Positions 6,342 through 12,591 of a stretch of DNA of 12,722 nucleotides are shown piece after piece (position 1 is the stretch's first letter; each line of letters starts with the position of its first letter). The stretch covers positions 1 to 12,722 of the forward strand of contig QNCL01000021.1 in assembly GCA_003645805.1 (NCBI GenBank), written 5' to 3'. Below the pieces are notes generated by a model, which saw only the letters and a list, made by a program, of their open reading frames with translations, was not told the origin of the DNA and did no database searches. This DNA is from Candidatus Omnitrophota bacterium (GTDB taxonomy: Bacteria; Omnitrophota; 4484-213). A program made the position numbers and the translations under genes.

Positions 6342-7580
6342 TCAAATTTTCTCCTCCCTCCATTCCTTCTCTATCTGCTCAAGCCTCCAATAGAAAACCT
6401 CCTGAAACGCTTCCTCGATCTTCTTTCCTTGCTTTAGTTTTTCCAGGACTTTTCTCACCCTCCAGAGCCCATATCGTTCAATCAGATAAACAGTAAAGCA
6501 ATAAGCCTGCTGATAGGCTTGTTCTATTACCGAGGGAAGAGAGGAAGAGAAGGCTCTATCTAACTTTTGCAAAGAGAAAAGTTTATCTTTTCTCTGTTTT
6601 AATGCACTATAGAAAGTATTAAGAGGAGAAAGACCATCTTTATACTCCTCATATTGCGCCAACCCTTCATTTAGCCATATCGGGCATTTACCTCCTGCAA
6701 GGTCATATATCAATACATGGGTATATTCATGCTTTAGGATAGCCTGAAGCCTTTTTTCTTCCAAATCCAGGGCGTCCTCGCAAATTCTAATCTTCCCATC
6801 ATAGACGCCTAAGGATCCAATTTTTATCAACCTTTTATAATCCTCGCGGGGGTAAATCAGGACAACGGTCTTATATCGAGGGAAATAATGAAAATCCTGC
6901 CCTACCTCTCGGTAAGCCTTCTCCAAGTAGTCTCTAATTCTATACTCCTTATTTTTTATTATCTGCTTTGCATAATGAATCTCAAAATGGTAATTGCTTA
7001 CCATCTGCATCTTCTGCTCTATGCGCATCTCCTGGAGAAGTTTGTTCAATCTCTTCTTCACCCATTCTTGAGAGGGATCCAACTCCAGAGCCTTTTCCCA
7101 ACACTCTTTTGCCTCTTTGATCCTCTGAAGATTGTAGTTAGCCTCTCCGAGCAAGGCAAATATCTGAGCATCCTCTTTATTGTAAGATAAAGCCCGTTTC
7201 AGAACCTTTCTTGCTTCCTTATACCTCTTTCTCTGCAAATCATTATATCCTTGATTAATGCAGAGAGTACTCAAATTTTTGATAAGCAAAAGACTTTTTC
7301 TTATCCTTAATCCCTCCTCCAGCGTATCTATCGCTTTTTCTATCTTGCCCTCTCTTGCTAACTTGAAAGCATATTTGTTGTAAGCCATCAGAAGATACCT
7401 TTCTATCTCCTTATCTCTATCCTCATAAAAAGCGATCTCAAGTTCTGATATTGCCTGTTTATAATCTCCTCTGATTAATGCCCTTATTCCCTCTTCTTTA
7501 TGCCCTTCTCCTGCAAAAGATTTAAGCGAAATAGAAAGAAAAAAGAGAAGCGAAATTGCTATTAGCCTCTTTTTTGACAT
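6342..7580 (-). CDS. Secreted TPR-repeat protein with gluzincin-type metalloprotease domain
   Basis: I recognise the architecture but not a named gene. Residues 1-23 form a signal peptide (KKR, hydrophobic core, SFA|GEG), so the protein is exported. Residues ~27-185 are helical TPR-like repeats, clearest at ~128-170 (ALSYNKEDAQIFALLGEANYN ... CWEKALELDPS). Residues ~195-400 form a metallopeptidase domain with HEYTH at 284-288 and WLNEGLAQYEE at 302-312, so H284, H288 and E305 are the expected zinc ligands and E285 the catalytic base, as in peptidase MA-like gluzincins. Substrate is unknown; an envelope role is inferred. There is no Shine-Dalgarno sequence, and the ATG is only 11 nt after the CCA end of tRNA-Leu. 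smpB follows after 16 bp. Confidence 0.85.
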   Translation of the reverse strand: MSKKRLIAISLLFFLSISLKSFAGEGHKEEGIRALIRGDYKQAISELEIAFYEDRDKEIERYLLMAYNKYAFKLAREGKIEKAIDTLEEGLRIRKSLLLIKNLSTLCINQGYNDLQRKRYKEARKVLKRALSYNKEDAQIFALLGEANYNLQRIKEAKECWEKALELDPSQEWVKKRLNKLLQEMRIEQKMQMVSNYHFEIHYAKQIIKNKEYRIRDYLEKAYREVGQDFHYFPRYKTVVLIYPREDYKRLIKIGSLGVYDGKIRICEDALDLEEKRLQAILKHEYTHVLIYDLAGGKCPIWLNEGLAQYEEYKDGLSPLNTFYSALKQRKDKLFSLQKLDRAFSSSLPSVIEQAYQQAYCFTVYLIERYGLWRVRKVLEKLKQGKKIEEAFQEVFYWRLEQIEKEWREEKI

Positions 7581-7591
7581 CTAAGCTTTTC

Positions 7592-7678
7592 TGGTGCCGA
7601 AGCGGGGATTTGAACCCCGACGAGATTGCTCTCACTAGCTCCTGAAGCTAGCGCGTCTGCCAATTCCGCCACTTCGGC
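7592..7678 (-). tRNA. tRNA-Leu (anticodon CAG)
   Basis: On the minus strand the acceptor stem is GCCGAAG/CTTCGGC with discriminator A and encoded CCA (7592-7594). The anticodon arm is CTAGC-TTCAGGA-GCTAG, giving CAG (reads CUG). A long class II variable arm (TGAGAGCAATCTCGT) fits leucine. The T arm is CGGGG-TTCAAAT-CCCCG. Total 87 nt. It begins 2 bp after the acylphosphatase stop codon and ends 11 bp before the protease gene start. Confidence 0.97.
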
Positions 7679-7680
7679 AC

Positions 7681-7953
7681 TTAGAACCTGATAGTAAAAT
7701 CATCAAACTCTCCCTGGGGAGTCTCCCAAGTTACCTGAACCTCTTTAATATATCCAGAAAAACTCTCCCTCAGGCGAGCCATCAACTCCTCCAAGTCTTT
7801 TTTCTCTCCCTCCGCAACTATCTCTACTCTTCCATCTCTTAAGTTTCTCACCCAACCTTTTACTTGTAAAGAAAGGGCAATTCGCTCAGTAGTAAATCTA
7901 AATCCCACTCCTTGCACATAACCGGAATAGAATAGATGAACTCGAGAAGTCAT
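7681..7953 (-). CDS. acyP: Acylphosphatase
   Basis: Acylphosphatase hydrolyses carboxyl-phosphate bonds such as that of acetyl phosphate; its physiological role in bacteria is not settled. The 90-residue protein has the full single-domain signature: GYVQGVGFRF (residues 11-20, with the phosphate-binding Arg) and GWVRNLRDGRVEI (33-45, with the catalytic Asn), ending in DDFTIRF. Its start codon overlaps the stop of the upstream export protein gene as ATGA (7950-7953), and it has no ribosome site of its own, so translation is probably coupled. tRNA-Leu starts 2 bp after its stop. Confidence 0.95.
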   Translation of the reverse strand: MTSRVHLFYSGYVQGVGFRFTTERIALSLQVKGWVRNLRDGRVEIVAEGEKKDLEELMARLRESFSGYIKEVQVTWETPQGEFDDFTIRF

Positions 7954-8408
7954 AATAGGACAACCACTGCTTTTGTGGTTAAACTAACCACGATCCCCGC
8001 GATCAGCACTCCAGCAAATATTGCTCCAAAGGCTATTTTTTTATTTATGCCTAACAAAAACGCTCCTATAGAACCCGTCCATACTCCCGAGCCAGGCAAA
8101 GGAAGAGCAACAAATAGCATCAGCCCTATCCATCCATATCTCTCTACTATTCTTGTGCGCCTTCTTGTGTGTCTAAAGACACATTTTAGAATATTATGCC
8201 CTATTTCTGATCTTCTGTCAATCCAGTCAACGAGTTTCTCTAAACCCCAGAGGAGGATAAATGCAGGAATTAAATTTCCCAAGATAGAGATTAAAAGGAC
8301 AGGGAGGAGAGGTAGGCTAAATTGGGTAATTGCTAAAGGAATTGCTCCTCGCAGTTCAGTTATAGGAAGCATAGAAAGAAAAAAGATAAACAAAAAATCC
8401 CTTGTCAT
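7950..8408 (-). CDS. Small multidrug export protein family (integral membrane protein)
   Basis: The 152-residue protein is mostly hydrophobic, with about four membrane or re-entrant segments (residues ~5-30, 32-58, 92-122, 124-150). Two segments mark the family annotated as small multidrug export proteins: MLPITELRGAIPLAI near the N terminus, and ALPLPGSGVWTGSIGAFLLGI around 102-122. The two look like related halves, each with a Pro/Gly-rich re-entrant element, as in DedA-like transporters. The family name comes from limited evidence and the substrate is unknown. The start at 8408 has only a weak AGAAG upstream. It follows a possible terminator and overlaps acylphosphatase by four bases. Confidence 0.85.
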   Translation of the reverse strand: MTRDFLFIFFLSMLPITELRGAIPLAITQFSLPLLPVLLISILGNLIPAFILLWGLEKLVDWIDRRSEIGHNILKCVFRHTRRRTRIVERYGWIGLMLFVALPLPGSGVWTGSIGAFLLGINKKIAFGAIFAGVLIAGIVVSLTTKAVVVLL

Positions 8409-8416
8409 TTCTGCTT

Positions 8417-8444
8417 CTAACTACCGAATTCTAACCACCGATTT
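8417..8444. repeat. Tandem imperfect 14-bp direct repeat
   Basis: CTAACTACCGAATT is followed directly by CTAACCACCGATTT (12 of 14 identical). It lies 9-36 bp upstream of the export protein start. It could be an operator or simply a slippage product; no regulator is known from this window. Confidence 0.45.
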
Positions 8445-8453
8445 CTTCAGAAA

Positions 8454-8495
8454 ATAAAGATGGTTATAAACTTTCTTTTCCCTGCCCATCTTTAT
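8454..8495 (-). terminator. Possible intrinsic terminator after the metallo-hydrolase gene
   Basis: A perfect 10-bp inverted repeat (ATAAAGATGG at 8454-8463, CCATCTTTAT at 8486-8495) with a 22-nt loop overlaps the stop codon of the metallo-hydrolase gene. On the minus strand the stem is followed by TTTC. The stem is AT-rich, the loop long and the T-run short, so termination would be weak. It is the only terminator-like structure I found inside the minus-strand block. Confidence 0.4.
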
Positions 8496-9151
8496 ATCTC
8501 TATTACCCTCCCTACTCCTCCTTCTATATATTTATCCGGATAAAGCGCCTTTATCTCGTATTTAAATCGGGTACAATGCACAGGACAGATTAACTCCAAC
8601 TGCTCTATTAAAGCAAACTCCTTAAAATCGTGGAGTCCCCCTACAAGAGCATAGAGTTTATCAAACTGGGAAGCGAGATTAAGGATTGTCTTTAATCCCG
8701 GATGAGAACACCCAGTGATTATCAGAAGACCTCTCTGGGTGCTGATTAACAAACATTGCTCTATTCCTTCTATTTCTCCTGTAGAGAAGGCATCAGGATA
8801 GATTTCGGTCTGCTCCTTCACTTTTATAACCTCTCGGGCAGGAAAAAGAGAGGGGCAAGAGTGGGGAACATAGAGCCTCACATCATTATTTACTTTAAGA
8901 AATTGAGAAAGTCCTCCAATATGGTCATAATGAGAATGAGAGATAAAAATGGTGTCAATCAGAGCCGGTTCTATATTAAGAGCATCCATATTTTTCAACA
9001 GTAGATGGCCATTCGATCCTGTATCAAAAAGAAGATATCTTCCATCCATTTGCAGACAACAAGAGAATCCTTTCCCCTCTTTCAACGCTCCCACCTCCGC
9101 CTCTTTTCTCTCCTTATAAAGCATATCATCATAGATAATAGTAAGTTGCAT
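8492..9151 (-). CDS. Metallo-beta-lactamase-fold hydrolase (COG1237-like)
   Basis: The 219-residue protein is a metallo-beta-lactamase-fold metal hydrolase. Its zinc-site residues are HSHYDH (H72, H74, D76, H77), H150 in TGCSHPG, and further conserved histidines H174 (GGLHDF) and H192 (CPVHCTR). The spacing and the GCSHPG and GGLHDF motifs fit the group typified by archaeal proteins annotated as beta-ribofuranosylaminobenzene-phosphate or dihydropterin-related synthases, but bacterial members have no established reaction. There is no signal peptide, so it is probably cytoplasmic. AAGAGG lies nine bases before the ATG. The 137 bp upstream hold a cluster of short repeats and then tRNA-Pro(CGG). 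A terminator-like hairpin overlaps its stop. Confidence 0.88.
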   Translation of the reverse strand: MQLTIIYDDMLYKERKEAEVGALKEGKGFSCCLQMDGRYLLFDTGSNGHLLLKNMDALNIEPALIDTIFISHSHYDHIGGLSQFLKVNNDVRLYVPHSCPSLFPAREVIKVKEQTEIYPDAFSTGEIEGIEQCLLISTQRGLLIITGCSHPGLKTILNLASQFDKLYALVGGLHDFKEFALIEQLELICPVHCTRFKYEIKALYPDKYIEGGVGRVIEI

Positions 9152-9202
9152 CTTCTCTGTCCTCTTAATTAATCGGCCTTAATTTTTGGTTTTTCTCTCC
9201 AC

Positions 9203-9255
9203 TTTCCACCCACCTTTTCCACCCCTGGGGTGGAAATTTGCCGGGGTGGAAATTT
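9203..9255. repeat. Cluster of direct and inverted TTTCCACCCC/GGGGTGGAAA repeats
   Basis: On the + strand TTTCCACCC (9203-9211) and TTTCCACCCC (9216-9225) are followed by GGGGTGGAAATTT at 9227-9239 and again at 9243-9255, with a 16-bp period. The central pair forms an almost continuous palindrome (10-bp arms, 1-base centre). It lies in the 137-bp gap between tRNA-Pro(CGG) and the metallo-hydrolase gene. In the minus-strand RNA either upstream arm could pair with either downstream arm, giving alternative hairpins. No T-run follows, so it is not a typical terminator. Confidence 0.7.
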
Positions 9256-9288
9256 CGGGCGGAATTCCCATAAGAGGAAGATGAAATC

Positions 9289-9367
9289 TGGTCGGGGTGG
9301 GCGGATTCGAACCGCCGACCTCCACGTCCCGAACATGGCGCGCTCAACCAAACTGCGCTACACCCCG
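9289..9367 (-). tRNA. tRNA-Pro (anticodon CGG)
   Basis: The minus-strand cloverleaf has acceptor CGGGGTG/CACCCCG, discriminator A and encoded CCA (9289-9291). The anticodon arm is CCATG-TTCGGGA-CGTGG (one T-G wobble pair), giving CGG. The T arm GGCGG-TTCGAAT-CCGCC is identical to that of tRNA-Pro(UGG) at 208-286; outside the anticodon arm only two D-loop bases differ. It begins 13 bp after the stop codon of the mscS-type gene. Confidence 0.97.
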
Positions 9368-9380
9368 TTTTGGTTTATAA

Positions 9381-10418
9381 CTAACGCAACTCCCTCATTC
9401 TTATCTCCCCGGTGAGTTGTCTTATAGGGAAAGGTATGTTAATACCTTCTTCTCTAAACCTCTGGTTAATTTTCATATTTATCTTATCTGTAACCTCAAA
9501 TTTATTGGTATAACTATCGATCCAGCAGATTAAAAGAAGGTCTAAGGAAAAGTCGTTAAACTTCATAAAGTAAACCTTCGGCTCTGGTTTATCTAATATC
9601 TCAGGAAGGTGATGAACTATCTCCAAAAGCACATTCTTGACCTTATTTAAGTCGCTTCCATAATCTACGCCCACAGGAATTCTCAGTTTCAGTTTTGGAT
9701 CTGGATAAGAGAGATTGACTACTCGATTTTTTCCTATCTCTGAATTAGGAATTACTATCATTGTGTGGTCTAAGGTAAGAATCTTCACACTTCGCAATCC
9801 AATCTCATAAACATCCCCAATCTCTCCGGAAGGAAGTTGAATCCTATCCCCTACATGAAATGGACGGTCGATCACAATCCCTAAACCTGCAATTACATTT
9901 CCTAAGGTCTCCTGCACTGCTAAAGCAATAGCCAGAGAAGCCACTCCCAAGGTGGTCAGTAGAGCCTTGATGTCATAATGAAAATGCTCCATCACGATCA
10001 AAGAAGCAATGATAATTACTACTATTTTGATAACCTTTCGCAAAAGAGGAATAAACTGATCATCAAACCTATTCTTCGTTTTGGGTGCAATCTCTCTTGC
10101 ATACCATTCAAGCAAGGCTCGAGAAAGAGAGAGGATAAAATAAACTCCTGCCAGCACAGTAAATACAAAAAATCCCTCTTTCAAGAAGATGCTCATCTTC
10201 TTGCCAAGATTTAAGGTTTTTATAGCCACATATAAGCCTGTTCCTAAGATAATTAGAAGCAAAGGCCTCTTTAAAGCGAGAATGATAAAATCATCTAACT
10301 TGGTGGATGTCTTTTTAACCAATCTGTTTAATTTCTTATCTAATATATAAAGCAATATCCTGGATAAAACCAGGGAGAAGAAGATAACAGCAAAAAAAAT
10401 GATTATCTTCATCCACAT
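9381..10418 (-). CDS. MscS-family small-conductance mechanosensitive channel
   Basis: This is an inner-membrane channel protein of the MscS type that opens under membrane tension to release solutes during hypo-osmotic shock. The 345-residue product has about five membrane segments. The last is the Ala/Gly-rich pore helix, seen as LGVASLAIALAVQETLGNVIAGLGIVI, followed by the beta-domain signature DRPFHVGDRIQLPSGEIGDVYEIGLRSVKI and PNSEI. A cytoplasmic alpha/beta domain follows. The start is the ATG at 10418, because AGGAGG lies four bases upstream; an upstream in-frame ATG at 10451, inside recG, has no such site. The ribosome site overlaps the recG stop codon, so the two are co-transcribed and probably coupled. 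tRNA-Pro(CGG) follows after 13 bp. Confidence 0.95.
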   Translation of the reverse strand: MWMKIIIFFAVIFFSLVLSRILLYILDKKLNRLVKKTSTKLDDFIILALKRPLLLIILGTGLYVAIKTLNLGKKMSIFLKEGFFVFTVLAGVYFILSLSRALLEWYAREIAPKTKNRFDDQFIPLLRKVIKIVVIIIASLIVMEHFHYDIKALLTTLGVASLAIALAVQETLGNVIAGLGIVIDRPFHVGDRIQLPSGEIGDVYEIGLRSVKILTLDHTMIVIPNSEIGKNRVVNLSYPDPKLKLRIPVGVDYGSDLNKVKNVLLEIVHHLPEILDKPEPKVYFMKFNDFSLDLLLICWIDSYTNKFEVTDKINMKINQRFREEGINIPFPIRQLTGEIRMRELR

Positions 10419-10421
10419 AAC

Positions 10422-10428
10422 TCCTCCT
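10422..10428 (-). promoter_or_regulatory. Ribosome binding site of the mscS-type gene
   Basis: AGGAGGA on the minus strand overlaps the TAG stop of recG (10427-10429) and precedes the ATG at 10418 by four bases. It is the strongest Shine-Dalgarno sequence in the window and decides the start of the channel gene. Confidence 0.8.
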
Positions 10429-12493
10429 ATCCTACAGAAATCAATGCCCATTTATCTCCGAACCTTCTCCTTAATTCCCTCTTTATCAACTGATGCTCCG
10501 GAAGAAGGAGATGATAATCCTTTTCTACCAGTGCATCCGCCCACTTCTTTGCTCTTTGCATTATTTGTGTATCCTTTAGCACATCCCCAATCCTTAACTC
10601 TGAAAGCCCATGCTGACGAGCACCAAAAAACTCCCCTACACCTCGCAATTTCAGATCATCATCGGCAATCTTAAATCCATCCTGTGAAGAGGTGATGGAC
10701 ATCAACCTCTTCACTCCCTCCTCTGTCTTAGGTTCTCCTAAAAGAAAACAATAAGATTTGAATTTTCCTCTCCCTACTCTTCCTCTTAACTGATGCAGTT
10801 GACTTAAACCAAAATGCTCAGCATTCTCAATTACCATTATCGAAGCATTGGGAACATCAATACCTACCTCAATTACATTGGTGGAAACCAAGATATCTAT
10901 CTCTCCTCTGGCAAATCTCCTCATTACCTCTTCTTTCTCCTCTTTCTTCATTCTTCCATGCAGTAAAGAGAGACTAAAATCAGCAAATATCTCCTTCAAT
11001 CTCTTGAAGTTCTCCTCTATGTCTTTCAACCGCGTATTTGATGACTTTTTAATTACTGGATAGACAATATAGCCCTGTCTTCCTTCTTTTACCTGTTTAT
11101 AAATAAATTGATACAACTTCTCTCTTTTCTCTTCTTCGACCCAATAGGTAAAGATTGGCTGTCTGCCTGCGGGAGTCTCGTCAAGCACAGAGATGTCTAA
11201 ATCTCCATAGAGGGTCAAAGCCAGGGTGCGCGGGATAGGAGTGGCGCTCATAATCAAACAATCGGGATTCAGTCCTTTCTTTCTTAATTCCTGACGCTGT
11301 TCCACTCCGAATTTATGTTGCTCATCAATAACCACCACTCCCAAATTCTTATACTCAACCCTCTTCTGAATTACACTGTGTGTTCCCACAATTATATCCA
11401 CTTCCCCTTTTCTAATCTTCTCTATTGTCTCTCTGCGCACTTTTGCAGGCAAGCCAGAGACGAGTAAAGCAATATTAATATTTAAGGGAAAGAGAATCTT
11501 CTCAAGGGTAAAATAATGCTGTTCGGCTAAAATCTCGGTAGGAGCCATAAATACCCCTTGCTTTCCTCTCTCCAAGGATAAAAGGAGTGCATAGATGGCT
11601 ATAATAGTCTTTCCTGAGCCTACATCTCCTTGAACTAATCTATTCATTGGTTGGGAACTGGAAATGTCTCTTTCTATCTCAGCCATTACCCTCTCCTGGG
11701 CTTGGGTAAGTTTGAAAGGGATAAGTTGTCTAAACCTGTGAGTTAGGGTTCTATGAGTAAGTTCACCTCTCTTCTTTCTCCCCGAGAGCCTTTTTAGATA
11801 CTGACGACGCAAAGCAATCCCTACTTGCAGAAGAAAAAACTCTTCAAACACCAACCGCTCTCTTGCTCTCTCTTGTAAAAAAATAGTGCGAGGAAAATGG
11901 ATATTCTCTATTGCCTCTCTAATCTCCATCAACCTCTCTGCGTTCCGCACATAAGCAGGTAATATATCTTCCAGTGCGCTTGCATACTTATCTATTGCCT
12001 CCTTTATAATCTTGCGAAAAAATCTCTGAGTAAGATTCTGGGTTAGAGGATAGACAGGAACAATCCTTCCACTATGAATTCTCTCTTTCTCTGAACGGAT
12101 AATCTCATACTCTGGAGAGTTCATCTGGAGTTGATTAAAGAAACCTACTTTTCCACTAATGATAACTTCTTCTCCTTTCTTAAAAAATCTTTTCAAATAA
12201 TCCTGATTGAACCAAGTAGCATAAATAATTCCTGTTCCATCTCCTATGGCTAATTGAAAGAGGCTAAAATTATTCTTTGTTTTTCGTATTCCCAAAGCGA
12301 GTATCTTTCCTTTTACAGTTTCAAACTCTCCGAGTCTCACTTTGGCAATGGGTTTTATCCTTGTCCTATCTTCATACCTGCGAGGGAAATAATAAAGAAG
12401 GTCGGCAATGGTAAAGATACCACAACGATGAAAGAGTTTCAATCGCTGAGGTCCTACACCTTTAACATATTGCACAGAATCAGACAATTGCAT
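10427..12493 (-). CDS. recG: ATP-dependent DNA helicase RecG
   Basis: RecG is a double-stranded DNA translocase that remodels stalled replication forks and branched recombination intermediates. The 688-residue length is normal. Residues 8-45 hold a helix-hairpin-helix-like segment (VKGVGPQRLKLF, then FPRRYEDRT) leading into the OB-fold wedge domain (~55-135). The helicase core has motif I GDVGSGKT (289-296), Ia MAPTEILAEQH (316-326), motif II DEQHKFG (390-396, RecG-type DEQH), motif III SATPIPRT (416-423), HGRM (512-515), motif V STNVIEVGIDVPNA (537-550) and motif VI QLHQLRGRVGRG (565-576). The TRG region GEFFGARQHGLSELRIGD follows. The first ATG fits the family although no clear ribosome site precedes it. 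It is the first gene of the minus-strand block, divergent from rpmB with 98 bp between. Confidence 0.98.
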   Translation of the reverse strand: MQLSDSVQYVKGVGPQRLKLFHRCGIFTIADLLYYFPRRYEDRTRIKPIAKVRLGEFETVKGKILALGIRKTKNNFSLFQLAIGDGTGIIYATWFNQDYLKRFFKKGEEVIISGKVGFFNQLQMNSPEYEIIRSEKERIHSGRIVPVYPLTQNLTQRFFRKIIKEAIDKYASALEDILPAYVRNAERLMEIREAIENIHFPRTIFLQERARERLVFEEFFLLQVGIALRRQYLKRLSGRKKRGELTHRTLTHRFRQLIPFKLTQAQERVMAEIERDISSSQPMNRLVQGDVGSGKTIIAIYALLLSLERGKQGVFMAPTEILAEQHYFTLEKILFPLNINIALLVSGLPAKVRRETIEKIRKGEVDIIVGTHSVIQKRVEYKNLGVVVIDEQHKFGVEQRQELRKKGLNPDCLIMSATPIPRTLALTLYGDLDISVLDETPAGRQPIFTYWVEEEKREKLYQFIYKQVKEGRQGYIVYPVIKKSSNTRLKDIEENFKRLKEIFADFSLSLLHGRMKKEEKEEVMRRFARGEIDILVSTNVIEVGIDVPNASIMVIENAEHFGLSQLHQLRGRVGRGKFKSYCFLLGEPKTEEGVKRLMSITSSQDGFKIADDDLKLRGVGEFFGARQHGLSELRIGDVLKDTQIMQRAKKWADALVEKDYHLLLPEHQLIKRELRRRFGDKWALISVG

Positions 12494-12516
12494 TTTAAGA
12501 GAAAATATGGTAAAAT
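12488..12516 (+). promoter_or_regulatory. Candidate sigma70-type promoter for rpmB
   Basis: TTGCAT (12488-12493) and TAAAAT (12511-12516) are separated by exactly 17 bp. The -10 matches TATAAT at five of six positions and the -35 at three of six. The -35 overlaps the recG start codon on the other strand, so the two genes would share a compact control region. The predicted leader is about 70 nt. Confidence 0.35.
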
Positions 12517-12591
12517 CTCTATTGGCTTCTTAGAAAATTAACTAATTGAGCAAAACATTTCCTAAAATAGCAAACTTTAATGAGGTAAAAA

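Noticed and set aside
7936..8457. 173-codon + strand open frame opposite the export protein gene
   Set aside because: The minus-strand frame has recognisable family motifs and an ATGA overlap with acylphosphatase; the + frame has neither homology that I recognise nor a ribosome site.
9165..9415. Short open frames on both strands across the tRNA-Pro(CGG) region, with peptides such as FGTWRSAVRIRPP and GGRIRTADLH
   Set aside because: These are well-known spurious translations of tRNA genes; they overlap the tRNA and have no ribosome site.
12546..12568. TTGAGC followed by TAAAAT as an rpmB promoter
   Set aside because: The spacing is only 11 bp, too short for a sigma70 promoter; the 17-bp pair further upstream fits better.
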